From Catellatospora methionotrophica (GTDB lineage Bacteria > Actinomycetota > Actinomycetes > Mycobacteriales > Micromonosporaceae): a stretch of 64,000 nucleotides of DNA. Positions 1-8,830 of the stretch are shown piece after piece (position 1 is the stretch's first letter; each line of letters starts with the position of its first letter). The notes under the pieces were generated by a model. It was given only the letters and a program-made list of their open reading frames with translations, was not told where the DNA came from and did not search any database. The stretch lies in the NCBI RefSeq assembly GCF_011297335.1, contig NZ_JAAOTJ010000023.1, forward strand, positions 17,496 to 81,495. Direction: 5' to 3'. A program made the translations under genes and the position numbers.

Positions 1-2
1 TC

Positions 3-2075
3 CTCGGCCGGACCACCGAGCTGCGCTGGCCCGCCGACCCGGTGATGCGCGAGCACATCGCCGCGGTCTGCGAGCGGCTGGACGGGGTGGCGCTGGCGAT
101 CGAGCTGGCCGCCGCCCGGTGGCCCGCCCTCGGCCTCGACGGTCTCACCGCGGGGCTGTCCGACCAGCTGCGGCTGCTGGAGGGCGGCTCCCGGGCCGAC
201 GACCGGCACCGCTCGGTCCGGGCGGCGCTGGACTGGAGCCATGCCCTGCTGGAGCCCGCCGACCGGGCGTTGCTGCGCCGGGTGTCGGTGTTCGTGGCAC
301 CGTTCACCGTGGACGCGGCGGCTGAGGTCACCGGGTCCGAGCCGGGCAGCGTCGCCGTCGGGCTGGCCCGGCTGGCCGAGCAGAGCCTGCTGGCGGTCAC
401 GTCGTCACCGGGCGCGACGACGTTCCGGGCGCTGGAGACGATCCGGCAGTACGGCACCGAGCAGCTCACCGAGGCCGGTGAACTGGCCGATGCCCGATCC
501 GGGCACCTGCACTGGTGCCTGGGCAGGGCCGCCGACCTGGCCACGGTGCGCGGCGACTGGCGGGCCCGTTTCGACACCGTCGCCGACGACCTGCGCGCCG
601 CCCTGGCGTGGGCCGCCGACCGGCCCGAGCAGCGCGCGGACGCGTACCGGCTCGCGCTGCTGATGGGCGGGCTGACCTTCACCCGTACCTTCGTCGGCGA
701 ATCGCAGCTGCGTTTCGAGCAGGCGGCCGCGCTGGCCGCCGACCCGGCCGACGCCGCGACGGCGCTGCGCGAGGCCGCCGCCGTGGCCGGGTGCCGGATG
801 CGCGGCGACGACATGTACCGCCTGCACCAGCAGGCCGCCGACGCCGCCCGCCGCGCCGGGGACACCGCCGCCACGGCCCGTGACCTTGCTACCGCCGCCA
901 CCAACGCGCACCGGTTCTGGAGCAAGTTCGAACACCTGCCGACCCGCGACGAGACCGTCGCGCTCGTCGACCAGGCCCGGGACCTGGCCGGTGACGACCC
1001 GGCCGCCCTCGCGGCGGTCGCGCTGGCCGAGGCCGGGGTCATCTTCGACGCGTACGGCGCGGCCCAGGGTCCCGCCGACAACGACGTGCCGCAGACCATC
1101 GCGTACGCAGAACGCGCCGTCGACCTCGCCCAGCGCACCGGCGACCCGCTCGCCACCTCCGCCGCCCTCGACTCCCTCACCGGAGCCCGGAGCTGGGACG
1201 GCGACACCTTCGGGGCCGCGACCACGGCCCGGCGCAGGATCACGTTGCTCACGTCCGCACCCGACAGCCCGGCCCGCACCCACGAGCTGATCGACGCGCT
1301 CGGCATGGCCACCGAAGCGGGCCTCGGCGCGGGCGACCTCACCGACACCCGCCGCTGGGCCCGCCAGCTCGCCGACCACCCGCTGCTGGCCGAGGTCGGC
1401 CACCGCGCCACGAGCTGGCTGCTGGTCGCCGACGCCCTGGCCGGCGACGTCGAGCAGGTCCGCGCCGTCAGCGCCCGGTTCCTCGAAGCGTGGCAGCGCG
1501 CGGGCAGCCCGGCCCGTTCGGTGCTCGGCCCGGCCGTGGCCGCCGTCGCGATGATCCACGGCCTGCGCGGCGACCACGACGCCCGCGACGAGTGGGACGC
1601 GATCATGGGGCAGCTCGGCGCGCCGCCCGAGCACACGTACGGCTACGGCGCGGTCTTCGACGCGATCGGCATGCTCCACACCGGACGGGCCCGGCAGGCA
1701 CTGGACCGGATGGCCCCCGAACCCGCCGACGTGTGGAAATGGGTCACCTGGATCTGGCTGCACTGGTACGTGGCGCTGCGCGCCGAGGCCGCCGTGCTCG
1801 CCGCCAGCCCCGACGCCGCCGCACGCGTGGCCGAGGCGCGGGCGGTGGTGGCGGGCAACCCGGTCGCCGGGGCGATCGTCGACCGGGCGCAGGCTCTGCT
1901 CGACGGCGACCACGATGCACTGCTCGCCGTGGTGGACGCCTTCGAGGCCGCCGGGTGCCGATACCAGGCTGCGCGGACCCTGGTGCTCGCGGGCGGCGAG
2001 CACGCCGCCCGTGGCGCGGCCGACCTTGCCGACCTGGGTCTGGTGAAGATGGCTCCCGGTCCGCGGCGTGCTTGA
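3..2075 (+). CDS. AfsR/LAL-type ATPase regulator, 3' part (5' end outside window)
   Basis: The frame is open from the first bases of the window, so this is the C-terminal ~690 residues of a longer protein. The segment VCERLDGVALAIELAAAR and the following ALDWSHALLEPADRALLRRVSVF are typical of the NB-ARC/winged-helix part of AfsR-like and LuxR-LAL regulators. The rest is alanine-rich helical TPR-like sequence. The P-loop would lie upstream and cannot be seen. The C terminus ends without a LuxR-type helix-turn-helix, so DNA binding, if present, must be N-terminal (a BTAD/OmpR type would fit). Function is inferred from family resemblance only. No clear terminator follows. Confidence 0.75.
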   Translation, partial: LGRTTELRWPADPVMREHIAAVCERLDGVALAIELAAARWPALGLDGLTAGLSDQLRLLEGGSRADDRHRSVRAALDWSHALLEPADRALLRRVSVFVAPFTVDAAAEVTGSEPGSVAVGLARLAEQSLLAVTSSPGATTFRALETIRQYGTEQLTEAGELADARSGHLHWCLGRAADLATVRGDWRARFDTVADDLRAALAWAADRPEQRADAYRLALLMGGLTFTRTFVGESQLRFEQAAALAADPADAATALREAAAVAGCRMRGDDMYRLHQQAADAARRAGDTAATARDLATAATNAHRFWSKFEHLPTRDETVALVDQARDLAGDDPAALAAVALAEAGVIFDAYGAAQGPADNDVPQTIAYAERAVDLAQRTGDPLATSAALDSLTGARSWDGDTFGAATTARRRITLLTSAPDSPARTHELIDALGMATEAGLGAGDLTDTRRWARQLADHPLLAEVGHRATSWLLVADALAGDVEQVRAVSARFLEAWQRAGSPARSVLGPAVAAVAMIHGLRGDHDARDEWDAIMGQLGAPPEHTYGYGAVFDAIGMLHTGRARQALDRMAPEPADVWKWVTWIWLHWYVALRAEAAVLAASPDAAARVAEARAVVAGNPVAGAIVDRAQALLDGDHDALLAVVDAFEAAGCRYQAARTLVLAGGEHAARGAADLADLGLVKMAPGPRRA

Positions 2076-2259
2076 TCCGGGTGTCTTTCACCTGGCAGAG
2101 CCGGAACTGCTCGACTACCTGGTCGGCAGAGCGCGGGTGCTACGAGGCACCGCGTAGGCGTTGCGCACTGAGCGTGCTGATCCAACTCCCTGTAGTAATC
2201 GACCCCTTGTATGCGAATGGCATGCATTGATAAACTTCGAACAAGGTCGCCAGTGGCGG

Positions 2260-2294
2260 CCTCCTTTCGGACCTCCTGATAGGAGGAGTTCTTC
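2260..2294 (+). promoter_or_regulatory. Shine-Dalgarno-sequestering hairpin upstream of the S1 protease
   Basis: The ribosome-binding site aggagg (2281-2286) is preceded at once by its exact complement cctcct (2272-2277) with a 3-nt loop. A second cctcct lies at 2260-2265. Either copy could pair with the Shine-Dalgarno sequence and hide it, a possible translational switch or thermometer. Only the pairing is seen; regulation is inferred. Confidence 0.4.
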
Positions 2295-3623
2295 ATGCAA
2301 CGGGGACGATCAGACTCGACGGACGTCGGGGCGGGCGTAAGAACGTCGGTCATGCGGTCCGCATCGGCGCTGCTCGCGGCGTTCCTCGCGGTGTCGGCCG
2401 CGCTGACGCCCGGCCCGGTGCGCGCGGCCGGGGAATCGTCGGCATCGCTTGCCTCCGGGGTCGCTGACAGCCGGTCCACTGACAACCTGGACCCGGCGCT
2501 GCTCGCCGAGATGCGGCGGCAGGAGGCGCTCAACCCGGCGGTCGACCTGCTGTACGACGAGATCGGCAGGCTGTCAGCCTCGGGCTTCACCAGCATGTCG
2601 TTCGAGGACGGCGGCCTTTCGGTCTACTGGAGGGGCGACGTTCCCGCGGTCATCCAGGCGGCGGTGCGAGCCGCGGCGAAGTTCGGCACCGTCCGCACGC
2701 GCCCGGCGCGCTATTCGAAAGCCGAACTAGACGCGGCGATCACTCGGGTCTCGGCCGCGACGGGCCTCGGCTCCGACATCCAGAGCGTCTTCGCCAGGCC
2801 CGACGGCTCGGGCCTGGAGGTGCAGCGCATGCCCGCGACGGCCATGGCGGCTCGGCAGGCGGCTCTCGGTGGCCGCGCGCCCAAACGGGTCGAGTCCATC
2901 CTCGCGACGATGGGACTCGACGTGCCCGTCGCCGTCACCGTCGCCACGGCCGGGGTCACCCGTGCGGCCTGTGCAGGGGCCTGCACGCGGGAGAACGACC
3001 AGGCCGCGTGGAACGGCGGAACCCATCTGCGCATACCGCTCAGCGCGACCCGGGTCAACAACTGCACCTCCGGCTTCGGCGTACGCAAAGGCAGCCAGAC
3101 CTACCTGATCACCGCTTCGCACTGCGCGAACCCGTCGAACAAGTTCTACGACGCGGCAGGAGAGTTCATCGGCGGCGTGTACGACGACGACTGGGGCTAC
3201 GACCTCATGCTCATCAACGCGCGCGGATACGGCCGGATCTTCGACGGCGCCCCCGGGACCAGCTACTCGAAGCCGGTGCGCAGCGCAGGCAATCCCGTGT
3301 CCCACGAGTACCTCTGCCAGTCCGGCTACCGCAGTGGGACCGTGTGCGACATCGAGACGCTGGGCAGTTGGGGCAATCTCTGGGGCTGCGATTCGGATGG
3401 CGACTGCTTCTACACCTACGACATGTACTGGGCCGTGCAGGTCGACGGGCTGCCGTCGTGCCAGGGCGGCGACAGTGGCGCCCCCGTGTTCTCGCTCGAC
3501 GGCACCGGCGTCCGGGTCAAGGGTGTGACGGTGGCCAAGGGCGGCGACAACGGCGAGCTGTTTTTCTACCAGGACTGGCCCACCATCACGAGCACCTTCG
3601 GTGTCACGCCGGTACTAGGATGA
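2295..3623 (+). CDS. Secreted S1-family (chymotrypsin-like) serine protease with propeptide
   Basis: This 442-residue protein begins with basic residues and a hydrophobic signal segment (about 19-44, ending VRAAG). A ~190-residue pro-region follows, and then a trypsin-fold domain from about 220. The catalytic triad is visible as His276 (ITASHC), Asp303 (WGYDLML) and Ser394 (GGDSGAPV). The layout resembles the alpha-lytic/streptogrisin family of actinomycete proteases, exported as zymogens. Several Cys in the catalytic domain could form disulphides. The start is chosen because of the strong aggagg 8 nt upstream. It is a single gene with no evident partners. The substrate is unknown. Confidence 0.88.
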   Translation: MQRGRSDSTDVGAGVRTSVMRSASALLAAFLAVSAALTPGPVRAAGESSASLASGVADSRSTDNLDPALLAEMRRQEALNPAVDLLYDEIGRLSASGFTSMSFEDGGLSVYWRGDVPAVIQAAVRAAAKFGTVRTRPARYSKAELDAAITRVSAATGLGSDIQSVFARPDGSGLEVQRMPATAMAARQAALGGRAPKRVESILATMGLDVPVAVTVATAGVTRAACAGACTRENDQAAWNGGTHLRIPLSATRVNNCTSGFGVRKGSQTYLITASHCANPSNKFYDAAGEFIGGVYDDDWGYDLMLINARGYGRIFDGAPGTSYSKPVRSAGNPVSHEYLCQSGYRSGTVCDIETLGSWGNLWGCDSDGDCFYTYDMYWAVQVDGLPSCQGGDSGAPVFSLDGTGVRVKGVTVAKGGDNGELFFYQDWPTITSTFGVTPVLG

Positions 3624-3730
3624 CTAAGGTGATGAGGCGGTGAGCGGCCGGGCGACCACTGCTCCTCGGTGGCCGCACGGCGGCTGTCGTGCGCAATGCT
3701 GATCACCACGAGCACAGAGGTAGCGAAAGC

Positions 3731-4309
3731 ATGAGGTCCGACATGGCTGACGACTCCTCCCCGGCACCCGGACGCGACGAACGTCGCCGTCCTGGCCGGG
3801 GCCGGAGCGGGAAGACGGTGCTCGCTGCCCTCGCCGTCGCCGCGCTGGTGGCCGGGTCGGCCTGGGGACTGTCCGCTGTGCTCGACGACGGGGCCGAGGG
3901 TCGGCCCACGGACGCCGGGTCGCTGGCCGCTTACGCGTGTCCCGCGCATCGCGACGGCGGCGAGGACACCACCGCCGATCGCGGCGGGTCGCCGTTCGTG
4001 CCGGAGCACGCGACGAAGGCGCTGCTCTGCGCCTACCGGCAGACCGGCGACACCCTGGACCTGTCGGCGTCGACGCCGCTGCCGGGATCGGCGGACGAGG
4101 TGACGGCGTTGCTGAACGACGCGCCGCGGCCGGCGGACCGGATCACCTGCCTGGCTATGGATCGCGAGCAGTATCAGATCGTGCTGGGCTACGGCGACGG
4201 CCGGTCGCTGCTGGTCGAGATCAACGCCAACTGCGGAACGGCTGTTCACGGCGAATCGGTGCGGCGGCTGGTCAGCCTGAGCAAACTGCTGTCGTACTGG
4301 CCGGTCTGA
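3731..4309 (+). CDS. Hypothetical membrane-anchored/secreted protein
   Basis: I do not recognise this 192-residue protein. It has a charged, Arg-rich N terminus (about 1-30), one hydrophobic segment (VLAALAVAALVAGSAWGLSA, about 33-52) and a soluble outer domain with three Cys (YACPAH, LLCAYR, ITCLAM) plus NANCG near the end, which suggests disulphides. The start at 3731 is preferred over an in-frame upstream ATG at 3689 because of the purine-rich site (agaggtagcgaaag) just before it. It ends 12 nt before the end of the convergent glycosylase-like gene. Confidence 0.6.
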   Translation: MRSDMADDSSPAPGRDERRRPGRGRSGKTVLAALAVAALVAGSAWGLSAVLDDGAEGRPTDAGSLAAYACPAHRDGGEDTTADRGGSPFVPEHATKALLCAYRQTGDTLDLSASTPLPGSADEVTALLNDAPRPADRITCLAMDREQYQIVLGYGDGRSLLVEINANCGTAVHGESVRRLVSLSKLLSYWPV

Positions 4310-4321
4310 AGCCCGCACGGC

Positions 4322-5413
4322 TCAGTCGCCGAACGCGACGCCCGTCAGCTCGACCTGGCGATGCGCGGCGAGCCGTTCGGCCTGCTCGGTGACCGCGGTG
4401 CGGGTCGCGGCCGCCATCGGGCCCCACGGTTCGACGGCGACCGTGAACTTCTTGCCCGACTTGCGGGGACGCCAGACGCCGACCAGTTCGCCGCCGGACA
4501 GGACCGCACCCGGACGGCCGAGCACCGGCCACAGCTGCTTGGCGCGGGCCTCGTCGGGGACCAGGGTGGACCGGTCCTTGGCCTGCAGGAACAGGTCGAA
4601 CGGGCCGAGCAGCCGGGTCGCGTCGGTGGCAGGGGCATCCAGCGCGTGCTCGTCGGCGGCCAGCAGCCAGCGCTTCTCGCCGTCGACGGTCACCTCGACG
4701 ACGTCGTCGGGCCAGTGCGCCTGGACGTCCTTGACCGGGGCGTCGAGGTAACCGGCGACGTGTTTCGGGGTGGCCGGGCCGAGCAGGCGCAGGTAGGCGC
4801 GTACGACGTCGAATTTCTCGCCTGGTGTTGCGGCCTTGCGGAAACCGGCGATGCGCTGCAGGACCGGGGGAGAGGTGCCGGGCTGGAGTTCCAGGCCCGC
4901 GCGGACGGCGGCCAGGCGGAACGGCATCTCGTAGAGGTGGGTGGCGTCGCAGGGGCGGCAGAAGCGCAGGTAGGGCTCGGGCATGACCTTGGCCAGAGCA
5001 CCTGACATGTCGCCTTTGACCGTCGGCTCGGTGACGATCTCGCGCATCCGGGCGGCGACTTCGTCGAGGGCGGCCAGGTTGGCGATGCCGGCGGCCTTGA
5101 GCGGCTTGGACGCGTCGTAGATGCGCTTGCCCGCGTCGGCGTCGGAGAACGGCTCGACCGCGGCCGCGATCCGGCCGACGTCGGCGCGGCGGTACAGGTG
5201 CGGCGCGCCGCGCACCGTCCACAGCAGCACGGTGTCCTTGGCGGGCAGTGCGGACACGTCGACGCCGCGTACCGCCAGCGCCCAGGCCGCGCCGTCCGGG
5301 CCGGTGTCCTGGACGCCGAGGTCGAGCACGGCGGTGTCGGCGAGCGTCCCGGACGCCCGGTCGAGCTGCTGGGCCTGGACCCGGAAGTGGAGCACCTGCC
5401 GCCGATCGATCAT
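4322..5413 (-). CDS. AlkZ-like winged-helix (HTH_42) DNA glycosylase homologue
   Basis: The 363-residue protein starts with RQVLHFRVQAQQL and contains LLWTVRGAPHLYRRAD, both typical of the HTH_42/YcaQ-AlkZ family of winged-helix DNA glycosylases. The catalytic QxQ pair of the AlkZ branch appears as Gln13-Ala-Gln15. In AlkZ this pair is needed for unhooking azinomycin cross-links; AlkX/YcaQ has QxD. Length fits the family. The gene is divergent from the RCC1 gene, with a ~206-bp shared upstream region. It lies 15 kb from the NRPS cluster, so a self-resistance role there is only a possibility; general alkylation repair is equally likely. Confidence 0.75.
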   Translation of the reverse strand: MIDRRQVLHFRVQAQQLDRASGTLADTAVLDLGVQDTGPDGAAWALAVRGVDVSALPAKDTVLLWTVRGAPHLYRRADVGRIAAAVEPFSDADAGKRIYDASKPLKAAGIANLAALDEVAARMREIVTEPTVKGDMSGALAKVMPEPYLRFCRPCDATHLYEMPFRLAAVRAGLELQPGTSPPVLQRIAGFRKAATPGEKFDVVRAYLRLLGPATPKHVAGYLDAPVKDVQAHWPDDVVEVTVDGEKRWLLAADEHALDAPATDATRLLGPFDLFLQAKDRSTLVPDEARAKQLWPVLGRPGAVLSGGELVGVWRPRKSGKKFTVAVEPWGPMAAATRTAVTEQAERLAAHRQVELTGVAFGD

Positions 5414-5619
5414 CGGTCCAGGGTAACCACGCGGGTGGACACCGTCGGGAGCACGCGCTCGGCCGACGTCCTTCCGGCTTCGCCGGATCGGGTGGTCCGG
5501 GTGGGCGGCCCGGCGGCATCGCCGGTCGGAATCACGACCGGAATATGGCTGAACCGGCCCTGCCGCGAAGGTTCGCCCGCACGTTAGGTTCGCGCAGACC
5601 TTTGGGGTGGGAGTCGCGA

Positions 5620-7656
5620 ATGCGCGTGTCTGTGAAGCAACTCGGCGTGGTACTGGCGACCCTGATGGTGGTGGTCGCGACGCCGGCCGTCACCGCGGCC
5701 GCCGACGTCACGTACACCGCCTGGACCTGGGGCGGCAACAGTCTGGGCCAGCTCGGCAACGGCAGCACCACCGCCCGGCGCACACCGGGCGCGGTGCCGG
5801 GGCTGACCGACATCGTGCAGATCGCGGGCGGCCGCGACCACGTCGTCGCCCTGGACGCGGACGGCCGCGTGTGGACCTGGGGCGGTAACGCGTTCGGGCA
5901 GCTCGGCACCGGCAACACCAGCACCCGGCTGTCGCCGACGCTGGTGCCCGGTCTGGCCGGGATCGTCGAGGTGGCGTCCGGTCATGACCACTCGCTGGCG
6001 CGTACCGCGTCGGGCGCGGTGTACACGTGGGGCCTGAACACGACCGGGCAGATCGGCGACGGCTCGACGACCAACCGGCTGTCACCGGTCGCGGTCACCG
6101 GGCTCACCGACGCGGTGTCGCTGGCCGCGGGCCGGGACATGAGCTACGCGATCCGGGCCAACGGGTTCGCGTACGGGTGGGGGCAGAACAGCAACGGCGA
6201 GCTGGGCGACGGCACCACGACCCAGCGGACCTCGCCGGTGCGGGTCGGTTCGCTGGCCAACGTGACCAAGCTCGCGGGCGGGCGGGACCACGGGCTGGCG
6301 CGGCTGGCCGACGGTTCGCTGTGGGCGTGGGGCTGGAACGCGTACGGGCAGGTCGGCGACGGCACGCTGACGAACCGGACGGCACCGGTGCAGATCTTCG
6401 CCTCGGGCATCGCCGACGTGATCGCGGGCGCGCACCACACGTACGCGCTGCGCGCCGACGGGCAGGTGCTGTCCTGGGGCCGCAACTACCGCAACGAGCT
6501 GGGCGACGGCACGAACGTCAACCGGACCAGGCCGGTGCCGGTGACCGGCGTGACCTCGGCGGTGTCGCTGGCGTCAGGCCGGGACCACGGTGTCGCGGCG
6601 ATGGCCGACGGCTCGGTGAAGACCTGGGGTTACAACGCCGACGGGCAGCTCGGCGACGGGACCGTCACCAGCCGCCCGACCGCGATCACCGTGCCCGGCA
6701 TCTCCGGTGTGACCGTGGCCGGGGGCGGCGGGCAGGCGTACACCGTCGTGCTCGTCCCCGACGGCGGCACGCCGCCGGTCAACCAGGACCCGGTCGCGGC
6801 GTTCAGCTCCTCGTGCACCCTGCTGGCGTGCACGTTCGACGGCTCGGGCTCGACCGACCCGGACGGCGACGTCACCGCGTACGCCTGGACGTTCGGCGAC
6901 GGCGGCACCGCCACCGGCCCGAACCCGCCGCACACCTACGCCGCCGCGGGCTCCTACCCGGTGACGCTGACCGTCACCGACGACGACGGCGCGACCGGCA
7001 GCCTCACCCGGACCGTCACCGTCACGTCGGCGCCGGCCGGCGGCACCGTGGCCTACCGGGCCGCCACCGGCGTCGACACCAACGTCATGCGTCCCGCGGT
7101 GACGGTCCCGGCGGCCGTGCAGGCCGGTGACACGCTGCTGCTGTTCCTGTCGGTGAACCGGGCCGCGACGATGACGACCCCGGCCGGATGGACCCTGCTC
7201 GGCACGAAGACCGACGGCACCGACATGGTGTCCTGGGTGTTCACCCGCACCGCGGTCGCGGACACGGCGGGCTCGTCGGTGACCACGACGTTCGACGCGA
7301 TCACCAAGGCCAGCCTGGTGATCCTGGCGTACTCCGGCGCGGGACCGGTCACCGCCGCCGCGTTCGAGGACACCGCCACCAAGACCACCCACCCGACAGC
7401 CGCGACGACCGTCGGCGCGAGCGGGTCGGCGGTGGCCAGCTACTGGGTGCAGAAGGTCAGCGCGACCGCGACCTGGTCGGCGCCGGGCACCGTCACCGCC
7501 CGGACCGCGACCACCGGCAGCGGCGGCGGCAGGCTCGTCGCGCTCGCGGCCGACACCGGCGGCGTCGCGGCAGGCCCGTGGCCCGCGGTGACGGCGACGA
7601 GCACGGTCGCCTCGGCCCGCGCGATCGGCTGGAGCGTCGTGCTGACCCCGGCCTGA
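5620..7656 (+). CDS. Secreted RCC1-repeat protein with PKD and C-terminal beta domain
   Basis: The 678-residue protein has a signal peptide (VVLATLMVVVATPAVTAAA, about 10-28). About seven RCC1-type repeats follow (30-380), each with the pattern WGxNxxGQLGDG, which should close into a beta-propeller. A PKD domain spans about 388-469 (DPDGDVTAYAWTFGDG). The last 200 residues are a Thr/Ala-rich domain likely to be a beta sandwich. The start at 5620 was chosen over a far upstream in-frame ATG because it gives a normal signal peptide and has ggggtggg just before it. It is probably a cell-surface binding protein. The ligand is unknown. Confidence 0.8.
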   Translation: MRVSVKQLGVVLATLMVVVATPAVTAAADVTYTAWTWGGNSLGQLGNGSTTARRTPGAVPGLTDIVQIAGGRDHVVALDADGRVWTWGGNAFGQLGTGNTSTRLSPTLVPGLAGIVEVASGHDHSLARTASGAVYTWGLNTTGQIGDGSTTNRLSPVAVTGLTDAVSLAAGRDMSYAIRANGFAYGWGQNSNGELGDGTTTQRTSPVRVGSLANVTKLAGGRDHGLARLADGSLWAWGWNAYGQVGDGTLTNRTAPVQIFASGIADVIAGAHHTYALRADGQVLSWGRNYRNELGDGTNVNRTRPVPVTGVTSAVSLASGRDHGVAAMADGSVKTWGYNADGQLGDGTVTSRPTAITVPGISGVTVAGGGGQAYTVVLVPDGGTPPVNQDPVAAFSSSCTLLACTFDGSGSTDPDGDVTAYAWTFGDGGTATGPNPPHTYAAAGSYPVTLTVTDDDGATGSLTRTVTVTSAPAGGTVAYRAATGVDTNVMRPAVTVPAAVQAGDTLLLFLSVNRAATMTTPAGWTLLGTKTDGTDMVSWVFTRTAVADTAGSSVTTTFDAITKASLVILAYSGAGPVTAAAFEDTATKTTHPTAATTVGASGSAVASYWVQKVSATATWSAPGTVTARTATTGSGGGRLVALAADTGGVAAGPWPAVTATSTVASARAIGWSVVLTPA

Positions 7657-7694
7657 CCGGCAGCAAGACGGGGCTCCGGCGGGATGCCGCTTTC

Positions 7695-7761
7695 CATAGA
7701 CGCTGGCCTATTACATCGAGTTTGACCTGCAAATATTCGATGTAATAGGCCAGCGTCTATG
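7695..7761. repeat. Perfect 25-bp inverted repeat with 17-nt loop (bidirectional terminator or mobile remnant)
   Basis: Arms 7695-7719 (catagacgctggcctattac...) and 7737-7761 are exact reverse complements. The loop is 7720-7736. It lies between two convergent genes, so it could end both transcripts, but it has no T-tract and is much more AT-rich than its surroundings. This, and the length of the perfect stem, also fit a small palindromic mobile element or a recombination site. Confidence 0.7.
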
Positions 7762-7786
7762 CGGGACTGTTCGTGCGTACGCGGGG

Positions 7787-8830
7787 TCAGGACCGGTTCC
7801 ACCGCAGCGACAGTCCCACCCCGGTCCCGACCAGCAGCGTCGCCGCCAGCACGAACCAGACCGTCAGCTCGACGTCCTGCCTCTGCACGGTGATCGTGCC
7901 CGGCAGGTCCGTTAGTACGTCCACGAGCTGCTCGGAGTCCTGCGCCCGGAAGTACTCGCCGCCGGTCAGCTCGGCGACCTCGCCGAGGGTCTCCTCGTCG
8001 ATCAGCTGCGCGCGCCGCCCGCCGCCGCCGCGGCCCTGCCACTCCGGCCGCGCACCCGAACCCGCGGTCATCTGGTCGGCGCTGCAGATCAGCGGCGCCG
8101 GATCGGTGGTGCCGAACCCGATGGTGTACACCCGCAGGCCGCGCGCCTTGGCCTCCTGCGCCGCCGTCACCGGGTCGACGCCCTGGGTGTTCGCGCCGTC
8201 GGTCAGCACCACGATCGTGTCGGCGACGTACTCGCCCGCGCCGGGCGAACCGGGCGCGCCCAGCTCCACCCCGGTCGGCGGGACCGCCGGGTTGATCTCG
8301 GCGATCGCGTCGATCGAGGTCAGGATCGCCTGCCCGATCGCCGTACCGCGCGAGGTGCGCAGGTTGTCGATCGCGGTCAGCAGCGCCTGCTTGTCGTCGG
8401 TCGGCTCGACCAGCAACCCCGAGATGCCCGAGAACGCGACCAGCCCGATCCTGGTCCCGTCCTCCTGCGCCAGCACGAACTCCCGCGCCGCGTCGCGCGC
8501 CGCGGCCAGCCGGTTCGGCGGCACGTCGGTCGAGCACATCGACTGCGACACGTCCATCGCCAGCAGGATCGACGTCGAGTCCTGCGGCACCGCCATCGAC
8601 GCCTGCGGCCGGGCCAGCGCCAGCCCCAGCGCCAGCAGCCCCAGCGCGAACAGCGCCGCCGGGATACGCCGCTGCCAGCGCGAACGGCCCGGCAGCGCGG
8701 CCCGGATCAGCGCGATGCTCGACACCCGCACCGCCACCTTGCGCCGCCGCCGGTTCAGCCACCAGCGCAGCGCCAGCAGCAGCGGAACCACGAGCAGGGC
8801 GGCCAGCGCCCACGGCCAGGCCAGCGACAT
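7787..8830 (-). CDS. vWA-domain membrane protein (BatA-like)
   Basis: The 347-residue protein has an N-terminal membrane segment (about 5-22), an RRRRK stretch, a second hydrophobic helix (about 55-75), then a von Willebrand A domain with the MIDAS motif DVSQS and the later VVLTDGA. A last hydrophobic helix (VWFVLAATLLVGTGVGLSL) lies near the C terminus. This is the layout of Bat/aerotolerance-type vWA proteins that accompany MoxR and DUF58. The start overlaps the stop of the upstream vWA gene (TGATG), so the two are translationally coupled. It is the last gene of the operon that starts near 12.6 kb. Confidence 0.85.
   Translation of the reverse strand: MSLAWPWALAALLVVPLLLALRWWLNRRRRKVAVRVSSIALIRAALPGRSRWQRRIPAALFALGLLALGLALARPQASMAVPQDSTSILLAMDVSQSMCSTDVPPNRLAAARDAAREFVLAQEDGTRIGLVAFSGISGLLVEPTDDKQALLTAIDNLRTSRGTAIGQAILTSIDAIAEINPAVPPTGVELGAPGSPGAGEYVADTIVVLTDGANTQGVDPVTAAQEAKARGLRVYTIGFGTTDPAPLICSADQMTAGSGARPEWQGRGGGGRRAQLIDEETLGEVAELTGGEYFRAQDSEQLVDVLTDLPGTITVQRQDVELTVWFVLAATLLVGTGVGLSLRWNRS

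Noticed and set aside
3624..3690. Possible terminator after the S1 protease (gcggcc...ggccgc)
   Set aside because: The stem is short and broken by unpaired bases; not strong enough to annotate.
5248..5619. Upstream start for the RCC1 protein
   Set aside because: The extra ~124 residues are Arg/Pro-rich and overlap the divergent glycosylase gene; a good signal peptide starts at 5620.
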